Positions 1-13,000 of a DNA stretch of 64,000 nucleotides are shown here, one piece after another. Both the position numbers and the translations under genes were made by a program. The notes under the pieces are model-generated. The model did not search any database. It saw nothing but the letters and a program-made list of their open reading frames with translations, and was not told the DNA's origin. Origin of the DNA: Paraphysomonas bandaiensis (taxonomy: Eukaryota; Chrysophyceae); assembly GCA_965644295.1 (NCBI GenBank), contig CBFFRP010000242.1, positions 124,001-188,000 of the forward strand. Reading direction: 5' to 3'. Within the stretch, counting starts at the first letter, position 1; each line of letters starts with the position of its first letter.

Positions 1-1261
1 TCTTGCTACTAATCTGGTGCTGATTCTCGACACCTATTGCTAAGAATAAGACTCTCATATACACTGTGTTATTATATATATTGAAAGATTTGATCACAGG
101 AAAATGGTTGTGAATGTGTTTATCCCACTGGTATCCAACTATCTTCTTTCTTCCATGTGTTCCCTGCTACTGGCTAAGACCACAAGAGGGCCGATTCCGA
201 CGCTTCTCCACTGTAGATCAAAACATTTTGCAAGCCCTTCATCCACATACCTCCGAGCCACTGGGCACAAAACGCCAAACCCAGAAGGGTATATTACTGC
301 TTCCCCTGGTGCCTACCGTAAGGCACATAAGGCAGTCCCCGATGCAAACTTAACAAAGTATATGTGTAGTCTTATGCGTTCCAGTGTGGTAGTAGTAGAC
401 AAAGATCACTACTTTAACTTGTCATGCTGTACGTTGTACAACGTACCCTACATACGCATCTATGAATATAGCGAGAGTGGTCGCACCTTCAAACAATTCT
501 CGTAGCGCGAAATGGTAGGATATCAGGGTTTTTACTAGAGTTAGTAAACTGTATCTACTTGAATAATAGATGCTTATCTAGCTTGACTAGTTTGTCCAAA
601 TAGCTACTAATCTGGTTCTGACTCTTGAATGCCTATTGATAAATAAACAGACATTTACTTTTCATGTTTTTATGAAGGCAGTTTTATGTCTAAAAGTTTG
701 TACAATTTTTTATGATGTTTTCAATGATATGTTTTGTACAGTTAAATGAAGTTGTATTTAACATCATAAATCAAGAACGTTTTAAACTTGATGAAGTAGG
801 ACAATAACAAAATTACAAAAAGTTAAAAAATAATGATTTCAGCTGCAGTCTGTCCTTAGTATAACCGACTACACAAACACTACAGCTTGGATACAAATAT
901 ACTCTCACACTCTACAGAGATACAACACAATCCCTCAACAAAGTCAGACTCTGGGATAAGTACCCGAGATATTTCTCCGGGAAACTAACGAATTTTTTGT
1001 GCACACTCATAGCCGAATGCATGTTCGGCACGGTAGTTAATGTCTTATTAATAGCAATAGGTGTCTCAGTGTCAGAACTAATTTAGCATTGCAATTTAAC
1101 GAAGCAGTGCTTAACTCTAATATCCTACTATTTAGCGCTACGAAAGCTGCTTGTGCGTCACCGCAAGCACTAAGGTGCAACCACTACTGCTCTATTACTC
1201 AAAGCAACGCAATGAGAAAGCATAATGTTGATATACCTGACATCAGCTGACTTCAGGATTC
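1..1261. other. Non-coding left flank, no supported gene
   Basis: No convincing gene is visible. The longest open frames, near 104-505, show no recognisable motif, overlap one another in different frames and lack a splice-compatible continuation. A degenerate direct repeat of about 50 bp (5-52 and 603-652, both opening with GCTACTAATCTGGT) brackets about 550 bp and may be remains of an old duplication or element. An exact 11-bp inverted repeat (709-719 and 760-770) could form a weak hairpin with a 40-nt loop. Confidence 0.6.
932..988 (+). repeat. Dispersed repeat, copy A (partial)
   Basis: The segment begins CCCTCAACAAAGTCAGACTC and ends in the CTCCGGGAAAC motif. The same two motifs, in the same order, recur at 3379-3455. 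A more diverged inverted copy lies at 57290-57532. No coding capacity is seen. It is probably a fragment of a short non-autonomous transposable element. Confidence 0.6.
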
Positions 1262-1266
1262 TTGAG
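1262..1266. repeat. Target-site duplication (TTGAG), left copy
   Basis: TTGAG directly precedes the 5' LTR and is repeated directly after the 3' LTR at 3337-3341. A 5-bp duplication is typical of LTR retrotransposon integration. Confidence 0.85.
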
Positions 1267-1535
1267 TGTTGAGTTTTGCTGTTTAAGCAATTAAAAGCTG
1301 TAATTCTAAGATATTGGAATTATGACGGTTACTGGAGAATACAGTAGTGGTTAACTGTATTATGAGAAGTGATATCATGACGATGTAAGATCGTACTAGA
1401 AATGAGTGGTAGTAGAGATAACGTGATATATTGCTTATTATATTTATTATAATCTTCTCTCATCTTAACTTGATTCATGAGTGAATACACGTCCAGTTAA
1501 CTTAGTAAATCATCCAATTGTTTCATAACTTGACA
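1267..1535 (+). repeat. 5' LTR (269 bp)
   Basis: It starts TGTTGAG and ends TTGACA and matches 3068-3336 over its whole length, with clustered differences near positions 83-88, 172-174 and 255-262 of the repeat. AT-rich sequence in its second half (around 1429-1452) may hold the promoter region, which is inference. Confidence 0.92.
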
Positions 1536-1550
1536 TGGTAGCGGATGGTA
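1536..1550 (+). other. Primer-binding site of the LTR element
   Basis: TGGTAGCGGATGGTA abuts the end of the 5' LTR with no spacer. The leading TGGTAGCG is complementary to a tRNA 3' end reading CGCTACCA. Initiator methionine tRNAs often carry this end, and Ty1-type elements use them as primer. Priming by that tRNA is inferred. Confidence 0.7.
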
Positions 1551-2022
1551 GTTGGAAGCAACTGCTGAAGTGTGACCATTGGAATGGAACTGGACAGAGA
1601 AGCAGGAGTACTGCTTTTTGTATAGTAGAAACATACAGTATATAGGATATAAAACCAGTATTATTTTTGAAAATCGGGGTTTTTCATACGAACATAAGAC
1701 AGAAAAAGTAGACTGGATTGATGATGTATGAACCCTCTGGAGAGACCCCGTATAATTATCAGAATGATGTCTACTATCGCGTGTGGATGTAGTGTGAGCA
1801 CGGTGATTCAGTTATGTGTCTGATTGTGTGGATTGGGGTGCAGTGCTATCGATGGAGGTGCGAGTGATCAGGAGTCGTCTCCATTGTGTTATATATGATG
1901 AGAGTAGTTCCTCATGAGATAGATGGAGTGCTATCGATGATGAGCTTGTCAAGAGTGACCCACTGGTTCGAGCTGTTGCAGAGTTCGGCCATCGTATAGT
2001 CGATATAGACGTGTATAACCGC

Positions 2023-2331
2023 CGGCTGTACTAAAAACCTCGTTCTTGTGACGACAAGAGAGGTGGGTCTTCATCTACGCCGGCTTCGTGGGGAACACAC
2101 AATAAGTCTATTCGGCGGATGAGATTCCAGGGAAGAGAATGCCCCTTCGTACTTTGCCAGAGAGTAGTGCGGGTGCTGTATCTAATGAGACGGCTGTACT
2201 ATAAAAACCTCGTTTTTGTGATGAAAAAAAGGGGTGGATCTTCATCTACACGCCGGCTTCGGGTGGTGCGCCCAATAAGTCTATACGGCGGATGAGATTC
2301 CAGGGAAGAAAATGTCCCTTCGTACTTTGCC
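2023..2331 (+). repeat. Tandem duplication inside the LTR element
   Basis: A segment of about 140 bp occurs twice, at 2023-2158 and 2191-2331, in the same orientation. Both copies run from CGGCTGTACT through TCTTCATCTAC and GCGGATGAGATTCCAGGGAA to CCTTCGTACTTTGCC. The copies differ by scattered substitutions and small indels. A second direct repeat of 25 bp lies at 2891-2915 and 2997-3021 (core GTTGCGTATCCGTCAG). None of these frames looks coding. Confidence 0.75.
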
Positions 2332-3058
2332 TAGTGATACTGTGTATACTAAGTCTAGTGAGATCAGCGTGAATCGTGTCTGTGAGACTGTACCTGCTGA
2401 GTCTAGGGAGACTTGTGTGGTAAGCGTACGGGTGTTGACTAGTGTGTCCACCCTGGGTGAGGTAAACTTTCTCCATGATGAGGAGATTGTCAATCTGTGT
2501 GATGACAGTGACTGTTCTAATAACTAACATAATATGTCTAATTATAGAGAGACCAAGGCATAATATATGAGAAGTTTGTTAATTGCGTTGATTTGCTTCA
2601 GTGTGTAAGTAGCAGGCTGTGTCTGCTGGCATGCAGGAACTGGTGTGGCTTCGGGGGGTGTTGGTCGAACTGGGACTTCGATTGTACGAATCCACTCCAT
2701 TCTTCCTGACAGCCAGAGCGCACGTAACTTAGCGTGTTGAATGATGTGGTGTGATTGATCTCAGTGACGAGGATAAGAAATCATACGTGCTGTTATCAGA
2801 GACAGAAGATCTTTCAGATGTGTTGTCTATGGTGAGACTTGCTGAAACGTCGGAGTCATACGTCCACCGGTTTGTCCTATGAGGTTTTTTGGTGGTTGCG
2901 TATCCGTCAGTTATGTCTTGTGATGTAAGGATTCAATCTACAGCATATCCGTCAGTGCGATGTTGTGAAGATTCAATGTACAGCTCATGAGGTCTTGGTG
3001 GTTGCGTATCCGTCAGTTATGACTCGTGGTTTGACAATTCAATGTACAGCTTTGAATT

Positions 3059-3067
3059 GAGAGGGAG
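3059..3067 (+). other. Polypurine tract of the LTR element
   Basis: GAGAGGGAG lies immediately before the TG that opens the 3' LTR. This is where plus-strand synthesis is primed in LTR retrotransposons. Confidence 0.75.
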
Positions 3068-3336
3068 TGTTGAGTTTTGCTGTTTAAGCAATTAAAAGCT
3101 GTAATTCTAAGATATTGGAATTATGACGGTTACTGGAGAATACAGTAGTGATGAGCTGTATTATGAGAAGTGATATCATGACGATGTAAGATCGTACTAG
3201 AAATGAGTGGTAGTAGAGATAACGTGATATATAGTTTATTATATTTATTATAATCTTCTCTCATCTTAACTTGATTCATGAGTGAATACACGTCCAGTTA
3301 ACTTAGTAAATCATCCAATTGTGTCATATCTTGACA
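3068..3336 (+). repeat. 3' LTR (269 bp)
   Basis: Direct copy of 1267-1535 with the same TG...CA ends and the same length. It is followed at once by the TTGAG target duplication (3337-3341). Confidence 0.92.
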
Positions 3337-3341
3337 TTGAG
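3337..3341. repeat. Target-site duplication (TTGAG), right copy
   Basis: It matches 1262-1266 exactly and closes the LTR element insertion. Confidence 0.85.
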
Positions 3342-3353
3342 TTCTTAAGTTGA

Positions 3354-3513
3354 GCAGCCCGGATGCTTGACTTCAGCACCCTCAACAAAGTCAGACTCGC
3401 ACCGTTTCGTGGTATTCTAGGGATAAGTGCCGGAGATATTTCTCCGGGAAACCAACACCAGCCGCATATATAGTCAGCAGATAATAGTGTTACTTGTGTG
3501 AACGTCTTTGGAT
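3354..3513 (+). repeat. Dispersed repeat, copy B
   Basis: CAGCCCGGATGCTTGACTTC at 3354 is followed by CCCTCAACAAAGTCAGACTC at 3379, TTTCTCCGGGAAACC near 3439, and CTTGTGTGAACGTCTTTGG near 3493. The inverted copy at 57290-57532 carries related versions of the first, second and fourth motifs, and copy A (932-988) carries the second and third. The segment is not coding. Confidence 0.65.
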
Positions 3514-3889
3514 ATGAATAAATACTTCACACTTCACATCACATTCATGTAACATCGTAACATCTGGTCAACATCTGCTATCATGGATATCTGTTTATCA
3601 AATATTCACCACTCACTGCTATATCTTATATAGTCATACATCAGCAACTGAATTTACTTCCTTTGTAACTACATTCACAAGTTACAAGTATGAGTTGGTT
3701 TCACCTCACTTCAATTACACAATATATATCGTATCATACAACAAAATCTAACAAACGCTAATCATACACAAAAGATGTTGACAGTTTGTACAACTGGTGT
3801 TGTACAATTTGTCCATCCTACAAAGGAACTGAAAAGACAGCTCGAACAGTTTGTAACAGAAAAAAAAGACCATCTACAAAATGAATATA

Positions 3890-3895
3890 TTTATT
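3890..3895 (-). promoter_or_regulatory. Candidate polyadenylation signal AATAAA
   Basis: On the minus strand an AATAAA hexamer lies about 117 nt past the stop codon of the giant gene (stop at 4012-4014), a usual distance for a 3' end. The surroundings are AT-rich, so chance occurrence cannot be excluded. Confidence 0.45.
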
Positions 3896-4011
3896 ACTAT
3901 GAAGTTATTATATATATTACGATTATTATTTCATACACAAGGCGATAACATAAGTTCAACTAAAATCACATTCTTCAGTATGTATAACTAAATAATTTCT
4001 GGGTGGTAACT

Positions 4012-7000
4012 CTAGATTTTCGCGGTTGCAGTGACTTTTGTGGTCGTGATCAAGCAATTGGAGTCTGTGTGACTGCAAAATTGACCAGACCCCATCGCAT
4101 TCCTAGCTAACACGCGAATGTAGTACACACGACCAGGAGTCAGATTCTGTATGGTGTAAGAAGACCCTGTCGTTGTGTGCTTTCCAGAGTCGAACCCCTT
4201 GAAGTCTGCACGCTCATTGTACTCAATCAAGTACTCAGTTATCGGAGTGCCACCATTTGATACAGGCAAACCACCTCCTATAGCAGTTGGGCAGTCATCG
4301 GGTTCTTCCGCGGTACCAGAGCATGGAATCTGATGCCACGGGACGCGCGGACGCTGCCAAGTAACATAAATTTGTCCACTTGATGCACCACTTGTAGCGG
4401 CAATGGTGTGAGGCTTACCGGGAATCTGCAAACCTGGTTTGGCGAAGTTCGGCACAGCATTAGCAGCAACACTTGGCCCAGCAGAATTAACGGCAAACAC
4501 TCGAACATAGTAAGTACGCCCCTCTGTCAAATAAGGGATAGTATAGGAATTAAATTCCGTTGCGTCTAATGTCACAGAATCTTTGTGCGGTTTAGATACC
4601 ACTCCGTTAAACCCTGGTGTAGTATCCCACTCCACAATATAGCTTTCCACCGCATCGCCCCCATCATTTTCCGGTAGACCAAACGAAACAGTCAACATCG
4701 AGTTAGAAGTGACAGCCAAGACCACGTTGGTTGGCGCACTGCTGGCTTCATACGGTTGGAGCGAGGACGGTGTACTAGAGGCAGCTGCACCATAACCTTG
4801 AGAGTTGTAAGCCATCACTCGCACAAAAACAAAGACACCTTGTTCAAGATCTGTAATAGTTTTGAAAAATGGTGCACCACCTTCCAAATACGTCACAGAG
4901 GTTGTCTTCGAATCGCTAAAATCACTGTTTACTGAATACTCAATCAAATATTCAGTAATCGTGTCCCCCCCATCACTATCTGGTGGATTAAATGTCACAC
5001 GTAAATCACACTTTGAGACTGTAGTCAATACAACAGAAGTTGGAGGTCCGGGAACAACCATTGGCTTCTGAGCAGAGGGGGCAACTTGAGGTAAACTAAA
5101 ACCAATTGAATTGTATGCGAAGACGCGGGCAAAATAATACTCTCCAAGTGTGAGGGCCTTATCATCAGGAACAACATGGGTTCCTATGCATTCGTCAAAA
5201 GACTCACCATCAACAAGTTGAGAAACTGTCAAACTTGCAGTAGCACCAGATTCAGTCCGCATGTTGTTTTCATAAACAGCGAGGGTGAAATCAAATGGAT
5301 TAGATGGTGAATTGTCCAAGAAGGAAACTCTCCAGGTGTAGCCATTTGTGGCATCTGGTTCGTCTCTGTCCACCTCAACACCAAGGACGATGGCTTCCGT
5401 CAAGAATTCTAACTTACTCTCTATCGAGCCAGAATTCTTCCTACGCGATAAACTGCAAAGCTCGCTATCAATACAAGCAACTCTTGAAGATGCCACAGTC
5501 CCTCTTCCACCAGAATAACGCAGGACCGTGGCTGTTGCAAGCGAAGAAGGACCATCATTGGGAAGGAATATATCACTGTCAAGTACAATACTGGTAGATC
5601 CATTCACGCTAACAACGTTAAATATCTGATCAGGGTACTGTTGCGACGACAATCGCACTCTGTCGTTCACGAAAAGAAGCTCACCAACATCAACACTGGG
5701 GACCAACGTGTCAGATCCATTGGTAATTGCTACCGTGAATCCAGAAAGTGTGGTCATAAATCCTACCTCGTCCGCTTTCGTTGCCGTCGCATCATAGGGA
5801 ATGAAGTCAGTAAAGTAATCGCGATTGTTAACAGAAAGAGAGAGTCTGAAGTTACCTTCAATAATAGGATCATCCACTAAACCAGCCGAATTGATCTGAT
5901 ATACCGTATGAATATTAGACGATTCACACATAATTTCATTGTAGATAGCAGTGGAGAAGTCTTCAACATTATCCAATTCCACACGGTACTTCAGAATCTC
6001 AGCGCCTCCATCAGACACAGGCGGGTTGTAGGACACTTCTAACGTACTTGCAGAACCGAAATTCACATCTACGGAAACATCTGTTGGAGGTTGAGGCTTT
6101 TGCTTTGGAGGTGTGGCGGAGAGTTCTGCCGGTTTTGTTGTTGGTCCAATTCCATAAGCATTTATGGCAGAAACAGAAACAAAATACTCTGTCCCAGGAA
6201 CAAGGTTCTCAATCACAAACGATCTATCATCCTTATCAACAATGCGCGCGTTGTACCCAGCTGGCATCTCACCAGGGAAAGCATCAGATACCTTGAAACC
6301 TGTAACATCAATAGAGTTGTCACCATCCGCAATAGTGGCAGTCACTTCAGTCGCACTGGTTACAAGATAGGTGTCGTCAACATAGATGGCAGGCATGTTA
6401 CCAATGTCACCAGTGAAAGTAATTTTCCACTCATAACCAGCATACGATGTTGACATATCCGTCACATTAACAAGTTCCTTTGTAACTGAAATCTGTCTGA
6501 TGGTGGAGAGCTGCTCCAATGCTCGTTCCATGACTTCTTCTGAGCAATCAGCAGGTAGGTAATGGGTGAACACCTCAGTTCCATTAAAAGCTAGACGGAA
6601 AAATCCATCCAACTTGTCCACATCATTGTCACCAACCGAAAGTATAGTTAAAACTTGAATTTCAGAAAATCCACCCACTCGACTTCCACTCTGCATCTCG
6701 ATGATATCAATATACTCCCCAGAATCTGCAATAGGTGTACCTAAGAATGGAACCATATCACCCTCGTTGAAATCCGACTCGAATGTAACTCTCCATTGGT
6801 ATCCCTTTCCAGGTAACAGTTCGCGAGTTACGGATACATCTCCAACGACGAAGTCATTTCCATCGTCACCAAAGTAGCCTATGTTGATTAATTCGGCTCT
6901 GAGATTAGCAGCCTTAATATTGTAAGGAAGTAGCCCAGTGACTCCACCAGAATCAGAAGTTGGTCCAAAGTTCAAAAGGAATGATCCGTTGACTGTTGGA

Positions 7001-10000
7001 GGGAAGACGTCAGACAAAAACCTAACCAGTTGAACTTCACGTATTGGCCTCTCTTCCCACCACTCTACTAGGTATCCTGTGATGGGAGACCCTCCATCGG
7101 TGTCAGTGCCAGATGCAGCAGTCCATTTCACAGTAAGATCAGTGATAGGGGTATCTTGCACAGTTGCATGGGAAAGTGAAACAGAGGCCGGCGCATCTGG
7201 TTCACCAGCAGGTGTGACTGCAAATGCAGTCCTAGTGGTGGGACTAGTACCGTTCACATTAGACACTGATACTCGAACCCAGTATGACGTTCCGGGGTTC
7301 AAATCATAAATTTCATATACTAGAGGACCATTGGAATATAACACTGGCACATTGTCGTAAATCACAGTTGCATTACCATAAGCGGACGTCTCAAATGTTT
7401 TCGACTCATCCCACTCAACATACAGATCCAGTATATCACTTCCACCGTCGCTCACGGGTGGCGTAATCAATATCTGTATGTGATTCTTACCAGATACAGT
7501 AGCAGTCACAGTGACAGGAGCACTGGGAGGTTGATCAGATGGAATAGCAGAGGCACTTTCACTCCACCGTGTATTATCAGGAACTTCACCTGTCGGATCA
7601 GTTTGTTGCACAGGAATGGAATTCCGAGCAGCAACACGAACATAATACCTCACACCAGGTGTCAAGTTGTCAATAATGTAATTATAAGGTGGGGTAATGC
7701 TTAGTGCAGTTCCAACGACTTCACATTCGCCAAAACCAGCCGTCGCACAAGTTGCATCATCAGATTGTGCACTACTGAACTCAATATCCGTGTCCCACTG
7801 AATGGTATAGCGATCAATCTCGCCACCATCGGCTGCAGCAGGAGGCATGAAGAAAGCCTTGATTTCAGTTCCTGATAAAACATCAAGAACAACTGAAGTA
7901 GGAGCACCTGGAATTTCTTGCGGCGTCTGCGCAACATAGTCTGTGTAATCACCGAAACCAGCACCATTATGGGCGCGGAGACGCAAGTAATACTCAGTCC
8001 ACGCGTCCAATCCACTAACATAAGTGCAGTTTCTACAATCATCAGAGCGAATAGAAACAGTTGAGTCGAGGGGATTTAATCCATGCTTCTGACTAGATAA
8101 AGGAAGAACAAAGTCTGTTTCAACACTCAAGAAAGTCACAGCCCATTCGTAACCACGGGCATATCTGTACACAGCTTCACTAGCTGAGTATTCACCCTTG
8201 AAATTAGTAACCACAGAAGAATCGGTACTCAATGCCAATGGCAATGTAGTATCAGAGCCAGCAAATGTATCGGCCACCTTGTACCAGTCATCACCAATGC
8301 GAATCAATTCACCCGCCGGAAGATTACTAAAATCACAACTGTCCTCAACACATTCCAGTTGTTGCATACCAGGAACGGCAACTACTCTCGATCCAGTTTT
8401 CAATGCACTGAAAGTACGTGACACTAACACTGTATTGATATCAGGAAGAGCTTCAAGAGCATGCCGTACATCGGCCGCAGAAGCTTCTGCTGAAATAGGA
8501 TTAGTGGTAACAGAATTATAAGCCAGTTGGAAGTATCCAGATGCAGATTGTCCGAGCACAGCTGCAGATTGTTCTCCGAACAAAGAAACAGCTGCCACAC
8601 GAACTCGTTGAGTATCATAATGAGCATGGACCGATATAACTTGAGATACAGCCGATTTAGAAGATCCAATTTCGACAGAGTAATAATCAATAGGAGAACC
8701 GCATATTCCCTCTTCTACTTGAGAATGGCTGCAATGAACAGGAGCTTCGATAGAAATCTTCAGAGAAGTGCCAAGCGCATCAGAACCCTTGACAGTTTCG
8801 AAAACACTGACAACAGCTCCGACGCCTTCTAGGGAGTTATAATACGGGATCAGAGGGGGGACATCACCGTGTACACTTCTGAATGTGACTAAGAACGAAC
8901 TTCCACCTTCAGTACCAATAGCAGATCTGGAGACATCTACTAGCCCAATACCAGCGATATTCTCCAGAGCAGCATCAACTTCTGAAGCAGTGACATCGTA
9001 GTTCAAATCAACTGTAACAGCTCCTCGATACTCCAAGTTAAACTTGCCACCGAGATAATTACCATCTTGGACCGTTGTAACAACAGCAGTCACACCAGAA
9101 CCAGTCAAAGAGTTAGAAATCTTTAGCGGATCAACATTACCGATAGCACTGAGCCACGTAATAGTCCAAACATATCCACCTTGGTTATCAGGTCCTGACC
9201 TGGAAACACTAACATCACCCACTCCATTGAGTAACTCCAACGCAGCCTCCATTTCAGATGCTGATATATCTGATGCCAAGAGTTTGCTCGCTCCCAGCAA
9301 GAAGTAACCACCAATATAATTTCCATCAATTACTGTGTTCTGATAGCAATTACCAAACACACTTGTCAATTCAGAATTCATGCCGCAAGTGAGATCGTAA
9401 ACATTTCCCATGGCTTCCTCGAATAAGACTGTCCATTGCAAGCCCAAGCGATCGTCTGACAGAGATCTTCTCGTATTGTCAATCTTCACAAAACTCGGTA
9501 GAATAGATAGCTGATAGTAAAACTCTTCAGCGCTAGTATCACCGGCAACCATATCAAACCCTGCCTTATCAATTGTTTCCTGCTCTACAGAAGCATCGAA
9601 ATATTCAGATTCCTCAGAATCAAAGTCAGTAAGAACACCCTGCAGGAAATGAGAGAACTGAGTACATACACTTCCGTCACCCATAGTAACTTGCAAAGTA
9701 CCGGGATAAGTTGCGTTGTCACCAGCACCCGAACGGTCATGCATAGCATTGCCATCAAAGAAGACGCTATACACATATCCGTAGTCGGAAAGAGAATTAC
9801 CATTACCATATCGCTCAACAAAGACAGAGTCAATATTTGAAAGATCCTCCAAAGCTTCCGTTAATGTTGCGGCAGTTGCATTCCAGTCAATGCAAGAGGT
9901 TGTGGTCGTCACACCAGCATACTCGAATGTTAGTTGGTACTGCCCTTGGGCAATATAGGCATCAGCGGTAACATATATGGTCTGAATTTCAGTATCAGTA

Positions 10001-13000
10001 CCGACAGTCATATCGTTATTGAGAGTTGCCACAGTCATAGTGGCATCATTAGTCAGAGAGACAAGAGGAGAACAGGTAACCAACTCGAGTTCCTGCACAT
10101 TTCCAGCAACTAGGTTCCCAACAAATGACACAGTCCAACCATACCCGAAATTAGAAGAATACCCTCCTGCTCCGGACCTGATAACATCAACATCATCAAT
10201 ACTGTCAAGATCCTCCAAAGCATTTTCCACAGTTTCAGCAGAGGAATCGAAGTCTAGACACACCGTGGTCTCATTCAACAATACAAAAGAGTCGTTGTAG
10301 TAGAAATACATGAGCTTAAAAGATCCAGATGACACAATGCTCCCAGATTGCAACCTAACAGTTTGAATCTCAGGGAAACGGACAGAGAAATTTCCCACAA
10401 CGGTCTCTGTCTCAGGGGTAGTCAACACAATCTGTTGGGTTTCAGCGAAAGGAGTTGCGGCTGTGGTAACGGTCTGAATCTCATCCACATGAGTGGCGGC
10501 CACCACAACTTCTTGCACTTCATCAACAAAAGGAACAGCGAAGGCCAAAAAGCTCTCCTCGTAGGTAACCTTGCTGTAAGGAATGGCACTATCCTGGGCA
10601 GAAAACGCTGTCTCAGAATTATCGCTGCTGTAGCCATGATAAGTTCCACGGGTATATGCATCTACTCGAATACCATACTCGATACCCGTGAGTAGATCAT
10701 GGAGCTGATGGTCAAGAGGATGGACACCTGTAACGACGTTATCGTACACAGACATAGTAGTGCCTTCAGATAAATATTTAGTGGCTGATGCAGACATAGC
10801 TGGAATATCTCCTAAGTTGGTATCAAACGTAATGGCCCAGTAATTACCGTTCACCTTATAAATTGGTGCACGTTCAATGGATGAACCTTTGTAAGTGGTT
10901 GAAACGCCGGCATCATCTTTCCTAGCTAGTGGAATATAGAACCGCGACAACTTAGTATGTTCAGCTCCATCCAACACATGTTCCATATCGATAAGACTGG
11001 AGAAATCGTAAGGATCGTCCAACATACAGCCGTTTGAATCATTGTATGATATTAAGAAGTCGTTGATATTCGCAGCAAATGTTTCTGATTCCCAGTATAT
11101 CGAATATACATAACCTCCAGCATTGTTGATCAAATCTTGACCACGAGTTACAGTCAAGCAGGCGTCGGGAGTTGAGCATAGGCCAGCAGCCACGTCGGCA
11201 AGCGCGGCTTCCACCTCATAATCATAGGAGTCCCAGTTAACACAAGTGGACGACCCGATTGACGTTCCATTAATTACAAAAGAAAACGACAGGACACTCT
11301 TGCCCAATGATGCAGGATTCCGGGTACTCAATTTGAATATCTCAACTGTCTGCTCTTCCACACGATACTGAAGAGGAGTCTTATACGCTTCGGCATAGCC
11401 GTTCGATTCTCTCAAATAACCACTGTCAGCTGTGTACGGTATATCACGAGGAGTTCCACTGCGAGGAGTGTAAACTGTAATAGAAGCGGAATCAGGGAGT
11501 ACATTGTCAACAGAAACGCCAGCAAACGTCCAAGAAGAACCCACTGCATGGCCGTTGGCACTATCAAATGTAACAGACACACCATCCCTCAAGTAAACAG
11601 ATACACCTGCAGTAATATTCTGTGGGTCTTGAACGGCAGGGAAATTCTTAGTCCACCACACGAAAGCGTCGTAACCGTGAGAAAAGATTATCGATACAGT
11701 GAATACGTCGTCACCCACAGCCGTATTGTTATAAAATCCAGAAACTTTAAGATCATTGTTCGATGTGGACGAGTTAGCTGAATAGTACAAGGGCTGAGAT
11801 ATGTCACCGTCATACAGAACTTGTAACTCCGCCATGTTTCCCTTTAACGGGGCCACAAAGGAAATGTAATACAAGAAGCCATACCCTTCCTCCTTAGAAC
11901 CACTCCCGGAAGCAGTAACAGAAACGTAGTTCGCTGTGGGGTCCAATCCAAATGCATCAGCAACAATAGAATTGATAACAGTCTGAAAATGAGATGTATT
12001 CTTTTCCCACGACAGTGCAGCGCTCACAGTTGTGTTACTACCATCGAATACAAACTTGAACACATCTCCATTGGACCTACCAACAGCTTCTGATGAATAG
12101 AATAGAACCGTTTGGGTTTCCAAGCCATCACCATCAACAATTGTATCAACATCAAGAGACCACCTCATACCATTAAATTGAGATAAACTTTCGTTACATC
12201 GTGCAGCAACTATGGCATCAACGTTAGCAAGGTGTGGTCCAACGAAGAAAACGTCATAGTAGTAGGAATCTTCACCCTCTTGCTTTACCTCAACAGAGAA
12301 GTCAGGAATGCCACCTTCAAGCAGATAAACATCGAGGAGTGTTCCATTATATCCCACAGCAACATCAATAGTATCATCCAAAGTAATTTCCGTATCGCTG
12401 TCTCCAGTCTGCGCACCAATCACTACAAAAGTCTTTAAAGGAGTCGTAGAACCAGGAACCCGAATGCGATCACCAATCTGCAAGCTGCCAAGAGTAGACG
12501 CAGTTGTATACACCACATTACTGCCGGGGAGAGATATGTTCAACTGTAATGTATCGAGAGCAGTTTCCACACCATTGAAATCTGAGCACCCACCATAAGA
12601 ACCCTCATCGATTACACGGAAGGACGGTAGAGAGCGGCCAAGGGAATCACTTCTACCAAAAGTTAATTCTGGGCCATTAAACTTAAACGTGTACTGATAA
12701 CCATAGCCAGATGTCACAGTACCGTCACCAGTACGTCGAATTGTAACGTGATCATCATCATTTGCACCACCATCACTATTGAAATCGATCGAAAGAGCGT
12801 CAAACGCCTCCTGCATTTCCGACGCAGTAGCATGATAACTAATACAATCAGTGATATATTCCGAACCCTCGAAAGAAACCATGAGTTTGTAATACCCTCC
12901 CGAACCTTCCATTATTGCTGCATCAGCCGTGGAAGTCAACGAAAGCACGGTTGCCGTAGAATTTCCAGTACCGTACCGCGACGCTATAGCACTTAAGTCG

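Larger units (their letters stand above)
1267..3336 (+). mobile_element. Non-autonomous LTR retrotransposon, 2,070 bp
   Basis: Two direct 269-bp repeats, each starting TG and ending CA, flank 1,532 bp of internal sequence. A TGGTAGCG primer-binding site directly follows the left LTR. A purine tract (GAGAGGGAG) directly precedes the right LTR. TTGAG target duplications flank the whole element. The two LTRs differ at about 7 positions by eye, so the insertion is fairly young. The interior has no gag, protease, reverse transcriptase, RNase H or integrase frame, only short ORFs under 100 codons. It is therefore a non-autonomous element of the TRIM/LARD type, intermediate in size, that would depend on enzymes supplied in trans. 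Orientation follows the order of primer-binding site and purine tract. Confidence 0.92.

Noticed and set aside
104-505. 133-codon plus-strand ORF as a gene
   Set aside because: No domain or homology signature, another frame overlaps it over most of its length, and there is no splice-compatible extension. It lies in a repeat-rich, non-coding-looking region.
2246-2530. ORFs of 70-94 codons on both strands inside the LTR element as gag remnants
   Set aside because: They cover the tandemly duplicated segment, have no zinc-knuckle or protease motif, and open frames exist on both strands at once, which suggests chance.
4012-4180. C-terminal membrane anchor or GPI signal on the giant protein
   Set aside because: The last residues (QFCSHTDSNCLITTTKVTATAKI region) have no hydrophobic stretch long enough for a helix or a GPI signal.
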